From Bacillota bacterium (GTDB lineage Bacteria; Bacillota; Clostridia; DSM-8532): a DNA stretch of 64,000 nucleotides. Location of the stretch: assembly GCA_023415825.1 (NCBI GenBank), contig JAEZJF010000026.1, positions 124,001 to 188,000 of the forward strand, written 5' to 3'. The position numbers were made by a program, and so were the translations under genes. Below the pieces are notes generated by a model. It ran no database searches. It worked only from the letters and a program-made list of their open reading frames with translations, and was not told where the DNA came from. Within the stretch, counting starts at the first letter, position 1. Every line of letters begins with the position of its first letter. This document shows, piece after piece, positions 26,251 through 35,512 of the stretch.

Positions 26251-26946
26251 TTGAACACTGAAATTAGCATATTACTCATTGAGGATGACAGCCGCATTGT
26301 GAACTTTATGACCATGGCATTAAAGGCCAAGGGCTATCGATGTGTTGTGGCTAAAAACGGGAATTCAGGAATTCTCAGCTTCTGTACAGAAAATCCTGAT
26401 ATTATTGTTTTGGACTTGGGGCTTCCTGATAAAGATGGTATCGAAATTATCCACGAGATACGCAAGGTATCGCAAATACCTATTATCATTGTATCTGCTC
26501 GGGAGCGGGAAATTGATAAAATTACTGCTTTGGATGCAGGAGCCAATGATTATGTGACGAAGCCATTTTCAATGGGGGAGCTGCTTGCGCGTATTCGTGT
26601 AATGGAAAGAATGATTGCCAGAGAGTACTCCCATCAGCAGGAAGGTGTTTTCAGATTGGATTACCTCACTATCGACTACGAAAAACACAGAATATTTTTG
26701 GACAATACGGAGGTTCACCTCACTCCTATTGAATATAAGCTCTTGCTTTTCCTTGTTGCAAACCGCGGTAAGGTAGTAACCCACAACCAGATTTTAAAGG
26801 AGGTTTGGGGCTATGGTCAAACTGGCGATTCAAAAAGCATCCGGGTTTTTATGGCCAGTTTGAGGAGAAAAATTGAGAAAGACACTGCAAGCCCACGATT
26901 TATTCTGACCGAAATCGGTGTCGGCTACCGGTTTGCGGATGAATAA
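26251..26946 (+). CDS. KdpE/OmpR-type response regulator
   Basis: This is a two-domain regulator: receiver (1-115, phospho-acceptor Asp55 in VLDLGLPDKDG, Lys in YVTKPFSMGE) and winged-helix OmpR/PhoB DNA-binding domain (about 130-230, LTPIEYKLLLFLVANRGKV, VGYRFADE). It reads most like KdpE. TTG is the start, 3 nt after the kinase gene, so the two form a cognate pair. The regulated promoter cannot be identified here. Confidence 0.9.
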   Translation: MNTEISILLIEDDSRIVNFMTMALKAKGYRCVVAKNGNSGILSFCTENPDIIVLDLGLPDKDGIEIIHEIRKVSQIPIIIVSAREREIDKITALDAGANDYVTKPFSMGELLARIRVMERMIAREYSHQQEGVFRLDYLTIDYEKHRIFLDNTEVHLTPIEYKLLLFLVANRGKVVTHNQILKEVWGYGQTGDSKSIRVFMASLRRKIEKDTASPRFILTEIGVGYRFADE

Positions 26947-26949
26947 AGT

Positions 26950-27441
26950 TTAAATATCATTTTCATTAGGCATCTGGAAGGATGGAATGAGTTCAGCTAC
27001 AAGGGCAGGCGCCGATATGCTGTAACCGCAAAGATAGGGGATATGATTATCCTTAAAAATCTTTATGTTGTCAAAGCAGCTGCAAATGGCAATTCTCTTT
27101 TTTAAGCCTATGGTTTTTTCACAAAAGGAACAGATCATTAAATTCTCAAAATCAGACTCATCAACTGCAAACAGATATTTATAGGGCACCGATTTATTCA
27201 ACTGATTGAAGTCTGTTATTTTAGTATAGGATATATTGAGCTTCTCCAATAGGTCTATGATTTCATCCGACAAATCAAGTTTCCCAAATACCAAGGCTTC
27301 GTTGGATTCAGCTTCATATCTTTCTTTCTTTTCCCTGTCAGGGAAAAAACGAGGTGAAGCGAAAAATTTATCAAGCTTACCTATGACGATAAAGCCTAAA
27401 GCAAATACGACGAACGTGGCAATAACAATGACCCACTCCAT
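26950..27441 (-). CDS. Small membrane-anchored protein with Rossmann-like domain
   Basis: The product has 163 residues: one N-terminal membrane helix (about 3-21), a basic linker, then a soluble domain beginning ALVFGKLDLSDEIIDLLEKL, with an alternating strand-helix pattern that recalls TrkA-N/RCK-type nucleotide domains; two CS-containing strands (LMICSFCEKT, IAICSCFDN) follow. It lies 3 nt from, and converges on, the KdpE-like gene. Potassium-related function is therefore tempting, but neither the family nor a nucleotide-binding motif is certain. GAGAGGT precedes the start. Confidence 0.7.
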   Translation of the reverse strand: MEWVIVIATFVVFALGFIVIGKLDKFFASPRFFPDREKKERYEAESNEALVFGKLDLSDEIIDLLEKLNISYTKITDFNQLNKSVPYKYLFAVDESDFENLMICSFCEKTIGLKKRIAICSCFDNIKIFKDNHIPYLCGYSISAPALVAELIPSFQMPNENDI

Positions 27442-27595
27442 TTTGAAGACCTCTCATGTTCTTTTTAAAATCCATGAATTAATTTAACATAGAACGTATA
27501 AATTTCTTGTTAAGATTTTTTGAATGTTGCTAAGAAGGCATTAATAATTGTGGATTTAAAAATTTATATAAAAATATGTAAATTGCAGTTTATTC

Positions 27596-27624
27596 TTTCA
27601 CATCAAAAACATATTGTGTATAAT
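27596..27624 (+). promoter_or_regulatory. Sigma-A-like promoter of the paaK-ior leader
   Basis: TTTCAC (27596-27601) and TATAAT (27619-27624) are separated by 17 bp. Transcription would start near 27631 and run through a short ORF and a terminator-type hairpin before reaching paaK. Confidence 0.6.
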
Positions 27625-27669
27625 AGGTGATAATGAATGCTTGCAGTATGGTAGAACGGAAGGATGATC

Positions 27670-27735
27670 TTGAATGCTTGTCAAAGCATATCTTTCTTCG
27701 CAATTAATTTTGCTAACCATGAAGCGTTTTCTTAA
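27670..27735 (+). CDS. Possible 21-residue leader peptide before paaK
   Basis: A TTG codon 6 nt after GGAAGG opens a 21-codon frame containing four Phe codons, including an adjacent pair; its stop codon TAA falls in the loop of the following terminator hairpin. That geometry is what a translation-controlled attenuator would have, and phenylalanine is a likely substrate of the operon. The peptide is too short to judge by coding statistics, so this is a hypothesis. An ATG two codons upstream would have no spacing from the ribosome site. Confidence 0.3.
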   Translation: MNACQSISFFAINFANHEAFS

Positions 27736-27745
27736 ACGCTTTTTT
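27722..27745 (+). terminator. Terminator/attenuator in the paaK leader
   Basis: A perfect 8-bp stem AAGCGTTT / AAACGCTT with a TCTT loop is followed directly by a T-run. It lies about 62 nt before the paaK start and about 95-115 nt after the predicted transcription start. It would end either a small RNA or a prematurely stopped leader. Confidence 0.7.
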
Positions 27746-27807
27746 GTCATGTGTTCATTTGAAAAATCATGTTCTTAAGGAACATTCGCTAAAGGGAGAT
27801 GGTTTTT

Positions 27808-29100
27808 GTGATTTGGAACAAGGAAATGGAGCAAAAGACACGTAAGGATATGGATACTCTTCAGCTTGAGCGGCTTAAGGGAATAGTTCGATATTGTTAT
27901 GAAAGAGTCCCTTTCTACAGAAAACGTTTTGATTCCATAGGGCTTAAGCCAGAGCATATTGCAACACTGGCCGATATTGACAAGATTCCTTTTACGACAA
28001 AAGAAGATTTAAGAGATAATTATCCTTTTGATTTATTTGCTGTACCTCAAAAAGAAATCGTACGCCTTCATGCTTCATCAGGTACTACAGGAAAGCCCAT
28101 TGTGGTAGGATATACCAAAAACGACATGGAGATGTGGACTGAAAGCCTGGCAAGGCTAATCGTAGCGGCCGGAGGAACCGATGAAGACATCGCCCAGGTT
28201 TGTTTTGGCTATGGCATGTTCACCGGAGGTTTTGGCCTTCATTATGGCCTTGAACGGGTTGGAGTTACGGTAATCCCTGCATCAAGCGGAAATTCTGAGC
28301 GCCAGCTTATGTACATGCAGGATTTTGGCACCACCATTATGGTTTGTACGCCATCTTATGCCCTTTATCTCTCGGAATTCGCTCAGGAACAGGGCATACA
28401 TAAAAGTCAGCTCAAGCTTCGCCTTGGACTCTTCGGCGGTGAGGGTCATACACCTGAAATGCGGAGGGAAATCGAAGACCGTTGGGGTATTCTGGCTACC
28501 GAGAACTACGGCCTCAGTGAAATAACAGGCCCTGGTGTTTCGGGAGAATGTACTGCACAATGCGGTATGCATATTAATGAAGATTTCTTCTACCCTGAAG
28601 TGGTTGACAAGGAAACCCTGAAGCCTTTGGGCTACGGCAAGGAGGGCGAACTGGTTTTGACGACCCTTACCAAAGAGGGGATTCCCATGCTGAGGTACCG
28701 TACCAAGGACATTACTGAGCTTGACCCTGAGGTTTGCACCTGTGGTCGTTCCAATGTACGCATGAAAAAGGTCAAGGGGCGTACCGATGATATGTTGATT
28801 ATTAGAGGTGTTAACGTTTTCCCCTCCCAGATTGAGAGTGTTCTGGTGGGTATGAAAAATATAGGGCCCCACTATCAAATTGTGGTCACCAAAGAGGGCT
28901 TTATGGATAAGATCGAGGTACAGGTTGAGTTAGGCGATGCCAATATTTTGGACAAGTACCGGGACCTTGAAAAGATTGAGGCCAATATTCGCCATAACAT
29001 GAAGACCGTTCTTCAAATTGATGCCAAGGTCAAGCTTGTTGAACCTAAAACATTGGAACGGACTACCGGCAAATCCAAGCGCGTCATTGATTTGCGTTAA
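27808..29100 (+). CDS. paaK: Phenylacetate-CoA ligase
   Basis: This adenylate-forming enzyme links aryl acetates (phenylacetate, indoleacetate) to CoA with ATP; in fermentation it can run toward ATP plus free acid. The GTG start at 27808 gives the family-typical N terminus xIWNKEME; an ATG at 27799 lies directly against the ribosome site AAGGGAG. Motifs: SSGTTGKPIVVGYT (AMP binding), FGGEGHTPEMR, ENYGLSEITGPGV and the C-terminal GRTDDMLIIRGVNVFPSQ. It is followed by iorAB and an aminotransferase, forming a transamination, oxidative decarboxylation and thioester route for aromatic amino acids. Confidence 0.93.
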   Translation: MIWNKEMEQKTRKDMDTLQLERLKGIVRYCYERVPFYRKRFDSIGLKPEHIATLADIDKIPFTTKEDLRDNYPFDLFAVPQKEIVRLHASSGTTGKPIVVGYTKNDMEMWTESLARLIVAAGGTDEDIAQVCFGYGMFTGGFGLHYGLERVGVTVIPASSGNSERQLMYMQDFGTTIMVCTPSYALYLSEFAQEQGIHKSQLKLRLGLFGGEGHTPEMRREIEDRWGILATENYGLSEITGPGVSGECTAQCGMHINEDFFYPEVVDKETLKPLGYGKEGELVLTTLTKEGIPMLRYRTKDITELDPEVCTCGRSNVRMKKVKGRTDDMLIIRGVNVFPSQIESVLVGMKNIGPHYQIVVTKEGFMDKIEVQVELGDANILDKYRDLEKIEANIRHNMKTVLQIDAKVKLVEPKTLERTTGKSKRVIDLR

Positions 29101-29192
29101 GGTGGCCGGGGCTGATATAATAATGATGAAATCGCTACGTCTATTTCATTAACATCAGCATATACTTATAAGCGTTTTTATACACGCCAGCA

Positions 29193-29224
29193 AAGGAGCA
29201 ATCGATATTTCGATTATCCCTAAA
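29193..29224 (+). repeat. Leader repeat, family C, minimal copy before iorA
   Basis: AAGGAGCAATCGA-tatt-TCGATTATCCCTAAA forms an imperfect palindrome with a perfect core AATCGA/TCGATT. The ends match the larger copy at 23982. It lies 17 nt before the iorA start; the separate GAGGAG further down is the likely ribosome site. Confidence 0.6.
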
Positions 29225-29241
29225 CAAGAGGAGAGAAGACC

Positions 29242-30987
29242 ATGAAAAAACTCTTACTGGGCAACGAGGCCATTGCGCGCGGTGTCTATGAGGCAGGGGC
29301 CACGGTTGCATCAGCTTATCCCGGAACCCCAAGCACTGAAATTACAGAAGCTATATCGGAATATGATGAAATCTATTCTGAGTGGGCACCCAATGAGAAG
29401 GTTGCTCTGGAGGTTGCAATTGGTGCCTCCTATGGAGGGGCACGGGCTGTTTGCGCTATGAAGCATGTGGGTCTTAATGTAGCCGCAGATCCTTTATTCA
29501 CCGTATCCTATACAGGTGTCAACGGTGGTCTGGTTGTTTTTGTTGCGGATGACCCTGGCATGCACAGCTCCCAGAACGAGCAGGATACACGTATCATAGC
29601 TCGCGGTGCCAAGGTTCCTGTGCTGGAGCCGTCTGACAGTGAAGAATGCAGGTCTTTTACCCAAGAGGCCTTTAAAATTAGTGAGGAATTTGATACCCCT
29701 GTTATTGTGAGGCTTTCAACCCGTGTATCCCATTCCCAGGGTATTGTAGAACTGGGTGAGAGAACAGATTTTGAGCTGAAGCCCTATGTTAAAAATCCAG
29801 GCAAGTATGTCATGATGCCCGCGATGGCAAGAAAACGCCATTTTGTTGTGGAAGAGCGCATGGCCAGGCTTCGGGAGTTTTCGGAAAACACCCCTTTGAA
29901 CCGTATTGAATGGGGCGATAAAAAGGTGGGTGTCATCACCAGTGGCATCTCCTATGAATATGCAAGGGAAGCCTTTGGCGATGTTTCCTATCTTAAGCTG
30001 GGAATGGTTCACCCCATTCCGGAAAAAATGATCCAGCATTTTGCCAAAGAGGTTGAAACCCTCTATGTCATCGAGGAATTGGAGCCCTTCATTGAGAACC
30101 AATGTCTAAAAATGGGGCTTAAGGTCACAGGTAAATCCTTGCTTCCAGTAACCGGTGAATATAGTGCAAGCCTCATCAGAACAAGGATTCTGGGTAAGGT
30201 TGAAGATAAGCTGAACAATATCCAGGATGAAGCGCCTGCAAGACCCCCCGTTCTTTGTGCAGGATGTCCCCACCGTGGTACATACTATGTGCTCAAGAAG
30301 CTTAAGCTGACGGTTTCCGGCGATATCGGATGCTACACGTTGGGTGCTCTGGCGCCGTTGGAAGCTGTGGATACCTGCGTTTGCATGGGAGCCAGTGTCG
30401 GTGTGGCTCATGGTATTGAGAAAGCCCGGGGGACTGATGCCGCAAGAAAAACTGTTGCAGTCATCGGGGACTCGACCTTTATTCACTCCGGAATTACTGG
30501 CCTTATTGATATGGTCTATAACAAAGGAACGGGCACGGTTATTATATTGGATAACTCCATAACAGGCATGACCGGCCATCAACAAAATCCTACCACAGGC
30601 TTTACCATAAAGGGGGAGCCCACACGTCAGGTGGACCTTGTCAAGCTATGCCAGGCTGTTGGTATTGATCGGGTAAGAGTTTGTGATCCGTTCGATCTTG
30701 AAGGCTTTGAAAAGGTTGTGAAGGAAGAGATTGCAGCAGAAGAACCCTCAGTCATTATCGCTCAAAGACCATGCGCCCTCTTAAAGAATGTGAAATTTGG
30801 CCCCATCCTCGCTATTAACGGGGAGAAGTGCACAAAATGCCGTATGTGCATGAGACTGGGATGCCCCGCAATCGTGGACAGGGGCGATCATGTGGAAATC
30901 AACAGCACCCAGTGTGTGGGCTGTGGTCTCTGCACCAAGGTTTGCCGGTTTAAGGCAATTGAGAAGGCAGGTGGCAAGGATGCGTAA
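29242..30987 (+). CDS. iorA: Indolepyruvate ferredoxin oxidoreductase, alpha subunit
   Basis: With IorB this enzyme oxidatively decarboxylates aryl pyruvates (indolepyruvate, phenylpyruvate) to aryl-acetyl-CoA, reducing ferredoxin; it needs thiamine diphosphate. The N-terminal pyrimidine-binding domain (SAYPGTPSTEI) is followed by a TPP domain with GDSTFIHSGITGL and NSITGMTGHQQNP, and the C terminus has two 4Fe-4S motifs (CTKCRMCMRLGC and CVGCGLCTKVC). The length of 581 is normal. It overlaps iorB by 8 bp. Oxygen-sensitive and typical of anaerobes. Confidence 0.96.
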   Translation: MKKLLLGNEAIARGVYEAGATVASAYPGTPSTEITEAISEYDEIYSEWAPNEKVALEVAIGASYGGARAVCAMKHVGLNVAADPLFTVSYTGVNGGLVVFVADDPGMHSSQNEQDTRIIARGAKVPVLEPSDSEECRSFTQEAFKISEEFDTPVIVRLSTRVSHSQGIVELGERTDFELKPYVKNPGKYVMMPAMARKRHFVVEERMARLREFSENTPLNRIEWGDKKVGVITSGISYEYAREAFGDVSYLKLGMVHPIPEKMIQHFAKEVETLYVIEELEPFIENQCLKMGLKVTGKSLLPVTGEYSASLIRTRILGKVEDKLNNIQDEAPARPPVLCAGCPHRGTYYVLKKLKLTVSGDIGCYTLGALAPLEAVDTCVCMGASVGVAHGIEKARGTDAARKTVAVIGDSTFIHSGITGLIDMVYNKGTGTVIILDNSITGMTGHQQNPTTGFTIKGEPTRQVDLVKLCQAVGIDRVRVCDPFDLEGFEKVVKEEIAAEEPSVIIAQRPCALLKNVKFGPILAINGEKCTKCRMCMRLGCPAIVDRGDHVEINSTQCVGCGLCTKVCRFKAIEKAGGKDA

Positions 30988-31573
30988 TACAGCGATTATG
31001 ATAGTAGGTGTCGGTGGCCAGGGAACCCTCCTGACCAGCCGTATTTTAGGAGATGTTGCCGTAAGCTCGGGCCTTGATGTCAAGGTTTCAGAGGTTCATG
31101 GCATGTCCCAGCGTGGAGGAAGCGTAGTCACCTACGTTAAAATGGGAGAAAAGGTTTATTCTCCTGTTATTGAAAAGAATGAGGCTGATATTCTATTGTG
31201 CTTTGAACAGCTTGAAGCGTTAAGATGGATAGATTATGCCAAGAAAGAGGCTTCTGTTATCATTAACACCCAAAAGATCGATCCCATGCCGGTCATTATC
31301 GGAAGGGCCAAATACCCCGAGGGAATCTTGGAAAAAATCAAGGCGGATTATCCTCATGTCACGACAGTTCCAGCCTTGGAGCTGGCCAAGGCCTGCGGAA
31401 ATATTAAGGCTGTCAATGTCGTCATGATCGGGGTTATGGCTAAGCGTACCGATATTGACAGGGATGTATGGATTAAAGCCATCGAAAAAACAGTAAAGCC
31501 TCAATTTGTAGAACTTAATACTAAAGCTTTTATGGCGGGATATGATTATATCGCGGAGGATCACTATGTTTAA
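30980..31573 (+). CDS. iorB: Indolepyruvate ferredoxin oxidoreductase, beta subunit
   Basis: This is the gamma-domain-type small subunit that completes the IorAB enzyme. The glycine-rich start IMIVGVGGQGTLLTSRILG and the segment EVHGMSQRGGSVV are diagnostic. The ATG at 30980 overlaps the iorA stop by 8 bp; the longer frame would run through iorA. It in turn overlaps the aminotransferase gene by 8 bp, so all three are translationally coupled. Confidence 0.95.
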   Translation: MRNTAIMIVGVGGQGTLLTSRILGDVAVSSGLDVKVSEVHGMSQRGGSVVTYVKMGEKVYSPVIEKNEADILLCFEQLEALRWIDYAKKEASVIINTQKIDPMPVIIGRAKYPEGILEKIKADYPHVTTVPALELAKACGNIKAVNVVMIGVMAKRTDIDRDVWIKAIEKTVKPQFVELNTKAFMAGYDYIAEDHYV

Positions 31574-32756
31574 TCAGAAATTAGTGGATAGCCTTGGAAA
31601 ATCATCGATGATACGCGCTATGTTTGAGGAAGGCGAGCGACTCAAAAAGCTCTATGGGAAGGATAAGGTTTTTGATTTCAGCCTTGGAAATCCTGATGTA
31701 GAGCCTCCTATAGAAGTTACTGAATCCTTGCGACGCTATGTCATGAGCGATGAGCCGGGTCTTCATAAATATATGAGTAACGCGGGTTTTGCAGATGTGA
31801 GAGCCAAGGTTGCCGAATACCTTCAAGGCAAGAGCGGTGTTGCACTTACTCCTGAACATATTGTTATGGTGTGTGGGGCGGCGGCCGGTCTCAATATTGC
31901 TTTAAAAGCTCTGCTAAACCCCGGCGAAGAGGTTATAGTCCTCTCACCATTTTTTGTTGAGTATTTGTCCTATATTGATAACGCCGGAGGCGTACCGGTT
32001 ATTGTAAAGACTCTCAAAGACAGCTTCCAGATTGATGTCGAAGCTGTTGAACAGGCGATCACCAGCAAAACCAAGGCTATTATATTGAATTCTCCCAATA
32101 ATCCCACCGGTGTTATTTATAGCCGCAATACATTGGAGCTGCTTAAAAAGACCATCACCGAAAAGGAAGAGGAGTTGGGAAACCATATCTTTGTTATTTC
32201 CGACGAGCCCTATGTAAGCATCGTTTATGATGGTGCTGAAGTGCCCAATTTACTCTCCATCTTTGAAAAAAGTATAACTGTCAATTCTTTTAGTAAATCT
32301 CTGGCACTTCCTGGTGAAAGAATTGGCTATATCGCAGCAAGCAGCCGCATTCCGGAGGTACAATCCCTTATGGCGGCCATGGTGAGCTTAAACCGAACCC
32401 TAGGTTTTGTTAATGCCCCAGCTCTTTTCCAGAAGGTCATTGCCGACAACCTGGACGTGGCTGTCGATACCTTAAGCTACAAGGAAAAGCGGGATGCCTT
32501 GTATGACCATCTTACCCGGGTAGGATTTAAATGCATAAAACCAGAGGGGGCTTTTTACCTGTTTGTTAAATCCCCCATCGAGGATGATACCGCATTCTGC
32601 GGCAGTGCTACAAAATATAATCTGCTTTTGGTTCCCGGTAGCGGCTTTGGTTGCCCGGGCTATGTGAGGATTGCCTATTGCTACGATCTTGACATGATTG
32701 AAAGAAGCCTGCCTGCTTTTACCCAGCTTGCGAAAGAGTATGGATTGACAATTTGA
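31566..32756 (+). CDS. PLP-dependent class I/II aminotransferase
   Basis: This is an aspartate-aminotransferase-fold enzyme of 396 residues. It probably transfers the amino group of aromatic amino acids to give the aryl pyruvates used by IorAB. Motifs: NSPNNPTGVIYS, SDEPYVSIVYDG, and the PLP lysine in SFSKSLALPGERIGY. The ATG at 31566 follows GGAGG and overlaps iorB by 8 bp. Substrate is inferred from the operon; the family also includes aspartate and alanine enzymes. Confidence 0.88.
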   Translation: MFNQKLVDSLGKSSMIRAMFEEGERLKKLYGKDKVFDFSLGNPDVEPPIEVTESLRRYVMSDEPGLHKYMSNAGFADVRAKVAEYLQGKSGVALTPEHIVMVCGAAAGLNIALKALLNPGEEVIVLSPFFVEYLSYIDNAGGVPVIVKTLKDSFQIDVEAVEQAITSKTKAIILNSPNNPTGVIYSRNTLELLKKTITEKEEELGNHIFVISDEPYVSIVYDGAEVPNLLSIFEKSITVNSFSKSLALPGERIGYIAASSRIPEVQSLMAAMVSLNRTLGFVNAPALFQKVIADNLDVAVDTLSYKEKRDALYDHLTRVGFKCIKPEGAFYLFVKSPIEDDTAFCGSATKYNLLLVPGSGFGCPGYVRIAYCYDLDMIERSLPAFTQLAKEYGLTI

Positions 32757-32807
32757 TGAAGTTATTAGTTCTATAATGTATACGTATATCTGATTAAGTG
32801 AATTGAG

Positions 32808-32838
32808 AGAACGTCGGTTTTTGCCGATGTTCTTTTTT
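32808..32838 (+). terminator. Rho-independent terminator of the paaK-ior operon
   Basis: AGAACGTCGG pairs with CCGATGTTCT (one G-T wobble) across a short T-rich loop and is followed by TTTTT. It lies about 50 nt after the aminotransferase stop. Confidence 0.88.
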
Positions 32839-32943
32839 AAACGAAATAAGAAAATCTTAAGGAGTTCATAAGAGGAAATTCAAATATTCCTCCTTGTTCT
32901 GTGGTTGAATGGATTCATAGAAGAATAAGGAGATGTTTTTGTA

Positions 32944-33921
32944 TTGGTGCAACGAAAAAGGAAGAAAAGGTCAAAGCTTCAATTACTATTCCCTCTAGTG
33001 CTGTTGATTCTCTTTGCAGCTTTGACATACCGTTCCATAAATTTTATTGGCAGAGGTCTCTTACTTGATGAAAACAGAAGGGACAAGCCACGACCGGCTC
33101 CTACCCAAAAGGAAGTGACTGCTACAGCTATTCCCATTTCCTTTGACAATCTCTACAGCCCCCATGCGATTCTGGTAGATTTGGATGACGAAACTATTTT
33201 GATGCAAAAAAAGAGTGATGACAAAATCTATCCTGCATCCTTAACAAAAATGATGACGATATTGGTTGCAATTGAGAATTTAGATGATTTTCAGGAAGAG
33301 ATCAAGCTTGGTCATTCAATGTTCGAGAATCTTACCAAGGCTGATGCATCAATAGCTGGCTTCCAGCCTGGTGAAAGGGTCAGAGCCATTGACCTCCTAT
33401 ATGGTGCCATGCTGCCAAGCGGTGCGGAATGCTCTATTGGACTTGCTGATTATATAGCGGGATCAGAAAGCGCCTTTGTAAAGCTGATGAATGAGAAGGC
33501 AGCCGATTTAGGTATGGATAATACCCATTTTGCTAATGCAACCGGCCTACACAAAGCGAAGCATGTTTCAACGGTCAAAGACATGTCGGTGTTACTGTGT
33601 TATGCCTTGCAAAACGACATGTTCCGTAAGATTTTTACAGCTGAACGCTATTCCACATCTCCCACAAATATACATCCTGACGGGATAACCTTTTATAGTA
33701 CGATGTTTTCAAAAGTTAGCAGTCAAAGCATCAGTGATGGCAAAATTCTTGGCGGCAAAACGGGTTTTACCCGGGAGGCGGGTCTATGTCTTGCAAGCCT
33801 TGCCGTACAAGGCGGTAAAGAATATATCCTGGTCACGGCCGGCGCTCCGGGTGATCATCAATCCGAGCAATACAATGTCACTGATGCATTTAGCGTTTAT
33901 AACAGCTTAGTGAAAAAATAG
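32944..33921 (+). CDS. D-alanyl-D-alanine carboxypeptidase (penicillin-binding, DacA/DacF type)
   Basis: This membrane-anchored peptidoglycan carboxypeptidase trims the terminal D-Ala of pentapeptides. One N-terminal membrane helix (about 10-28) is followed by the peptidase S11 domain with SxxK (PASLTKMMT), an SxN-position variant (PSGAECSIG) and KTG in GGKTGFTREAG. It lacks the usual C-terminal beta domain and amphipathic anchor of PBP5; at 325 residues it is short. The start is TTG 32944 or GTG 32947 after AAGGAG. It could take part in spore or vegetative wall maturation. Confidence 0.88.
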   Translation: MVQRKRKKRSKLQLLFPLVLLILFAALTYRSINFIGRGLLLDENRRDKPRPAPTQKEVTATAIPISFDNLYSPHAILVDLDDETILMQKKSDDKIYPASLTKMMTILVAIENLDDFQEEIKLGHSMFENLTKADASIAGFQPGERVRAIDLLYGAMLPSGAECSIGLADYIAGSESAFVKLMNEKAADLGMDNTHFANATGLHKAKHVSTVKDMSVLLCYALQNDMFRKIFTAERYSTSPTNIHPDGITFYSTMFSKVSSQSISDGKILGGKTGFTREAGLCLASLAVQGGKEYILVTAGAPGDHQSEQYNVTDAFSVYNSLVKK

Positions 33922-34120
33922 CAGAATTGCAATAACAATTAAATAGTGTATCATAATATTATGGACTAATAAATGAGCATGTCATTTTGCTTGACTATAT
34001 TAAGTTATAGCACAAATTTGCAGGATTTCAATGAATGAACTTGCAAAAATCCCCGGGTGGTGTTACACTTTTTTAAGGAAATATCAATGATACATCATGC
34101 TTTAGGATGGAGTTTATGAA

Positions 34121-35434
34121 ATGATTGAGAATACAAAGCTTCATATTAATGAAAAAGATCATCTGGTTATCGGAGGGTGTGACTGTGTTGATCTGGTCAA
34201 ACAATTTGGAACACCCCTTTATGTCATGGATGAAAGCGCCATACGCTGCAATATGCGCATGTATAAGGATGCCATGGATAAATACTATGGGGAAAAGGGG
34301 CTCGTTCTCTATGCCAGTAAAGCCTTGTGTACCATGGCCCTGTGCAAAATAGCAGAACAGGAAGGGTTGGGGCTTGATGTCGTGTCCGGCGGTGAGCTCT
34401 ATACGGCCCAAAAAGCCGGCTTTCCTATGAGCAGGGTTTATTTTCATGGTAACAATAAAACGCCTAAAGAGCTGTCGGAGGCGCTGGATGCAGGGATTGG
34501 CCGTATTGTTGTTGACAATGTCTACGAGCTTAAGCTGATAAATGAGCTTTGTGAGCAAAAGGGAATAAAGGCTCAAATTTCGGTGCGGGTTAAGCCGGGT
34601 GTGGATGCCCATACCCATGACTTTGTTAAAACAGGACAGATTGACTCCAAGTTTGGTGTTGCTTTGGAAAATGGCGAGGTTTATGAATTCATTACCCTGA
34701 CAAAGAGTCTTGAGTATGTTGAGTTGGTAGGCCTTCACTGCCATATCGGTTCCCAGATTTTTGATTTGGAGCCTTTTGAGGAAACAGCAAAAGTAATGCT
34801 CGATCTTATTGCAGATATCAAAGAGAGATATGGTATCATCATATCCGAACTCAATCTGGGTGGTGGGTTTGGTATAAAGTACACCCAGGAGGACGATCCC
34901 GTCGAATACGATCGCTATATTGAATCTGTGTCGCATATTGTCAAGAAGTTATGCGAGGAACGGGGAGTCGATCAGCCCTTTATGCTGATGGAACCGGGCC
35001 GTTCCATTGTGGCTCCGGCCGGTATTACGCTCTATACAATAGGTTCAGTTAAGGATATTAAAGACATACGCAAATATATTGCCGTTGATGGAGGTATGTC
35101 TGATAATCCCCGGTATGCACTTTATGAATCAAAGTACACCTTCATGCTTGCTAACAGGGCAAAGGCCTTGAAAACTCAGGAGGTAACAGTTGCCGGAAAG
35201 TGTTGTGAGTCCGGTGATCTCCTTGGCAAGGATATACCCATGCCCGAGGTTGAACCCGGTGATATCCTAGCTGTCTTAGCAACCGGTGCTTACAATTACT
35301 CCATGTCCATGAATTATAACCGTAATGGGAGACCACCTATGATACTTGTCAAGGATGGTGTGGCCAGGGTTATTGTTAAAGGCGAGGATTACGAGGATAT
35401 TGTGCGCAATGACGTGATTCCTGGAGATTTATAG
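34121..35434 (+). CDS. lysA: Diaminopimelate decarboxylase
   Basis: LysA makes L-lysine from meso-diaminopimelate, a PLP-dependent decarboxylation. The alanine-racemase-like barrel has the PLP lysine in LYASKAL, then HCHIGSQIF, ELNLGGGFGIKY and EPGRSIVAPAG; the beta-domain carries VAGKCCESGDLL. The length of 437 is typical. No lysine riboswitch is recognised in the 199-bp upstream gap, which contains TTGACT at about 33992 but no clear -10 partner. Confidence 0.95.
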   Translation: MIENTKLHINEKDHLVIGGCDCVDLVKQFGTPLYVMDESAIRCNMRMYKDAMDKYYGEKGLVLYASKALCTMALCKIAEQEGLGLDVVSGGELYTAQKAGFPMSRVYFHGNNKTPKELSEALDAGIGRIVVDNVYELKLINELCEQKGIKAQISVRVKPGVDAHTHDFVKTGQIDSKFGVALENGEVYEFITLTKSLEYVELVGLHCHIGSQIFDLEPFEETAKVMLDLIADIKERYGIIISELNLGGGFGIKYTQEDDPVEYDRYIESVSHIVKKLCEERGVDQPFMLMEPGRSIVAPAGITLYTIGSVKDIKDIRKYIAVDGGMSDNPRYALYESKYTFMLANRAKALKTQEVTVAGKCCESGDLLGKDIPMPEVEPGDILAVLATGAYNYSMSMNYNRNGRPPMILVKDGVARVIVKGEDYEDIVRNDVIPGDL

Positions 35435-35512
35435 TCGTTTTGTAGTCGTATGGAATTTTGTGGACTCTGGCTTTATTATTTGCTGTCCATTACAATTCGA
35501 GGTTAGAGTACT

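Noticed and set aside
33922..34120. Lysine riboswitch before lysA
   Set aside because: The 199-bp gap is too short and lacks the conserved L-box elements.
34073..34936. Minus-strand ORF of 287 codons opposite lysA
   Set aside because: It mirrors the strongly conserved lysA frame, has no recognisable protein features and no promoter or ribosome site; it is an antisense shadow.
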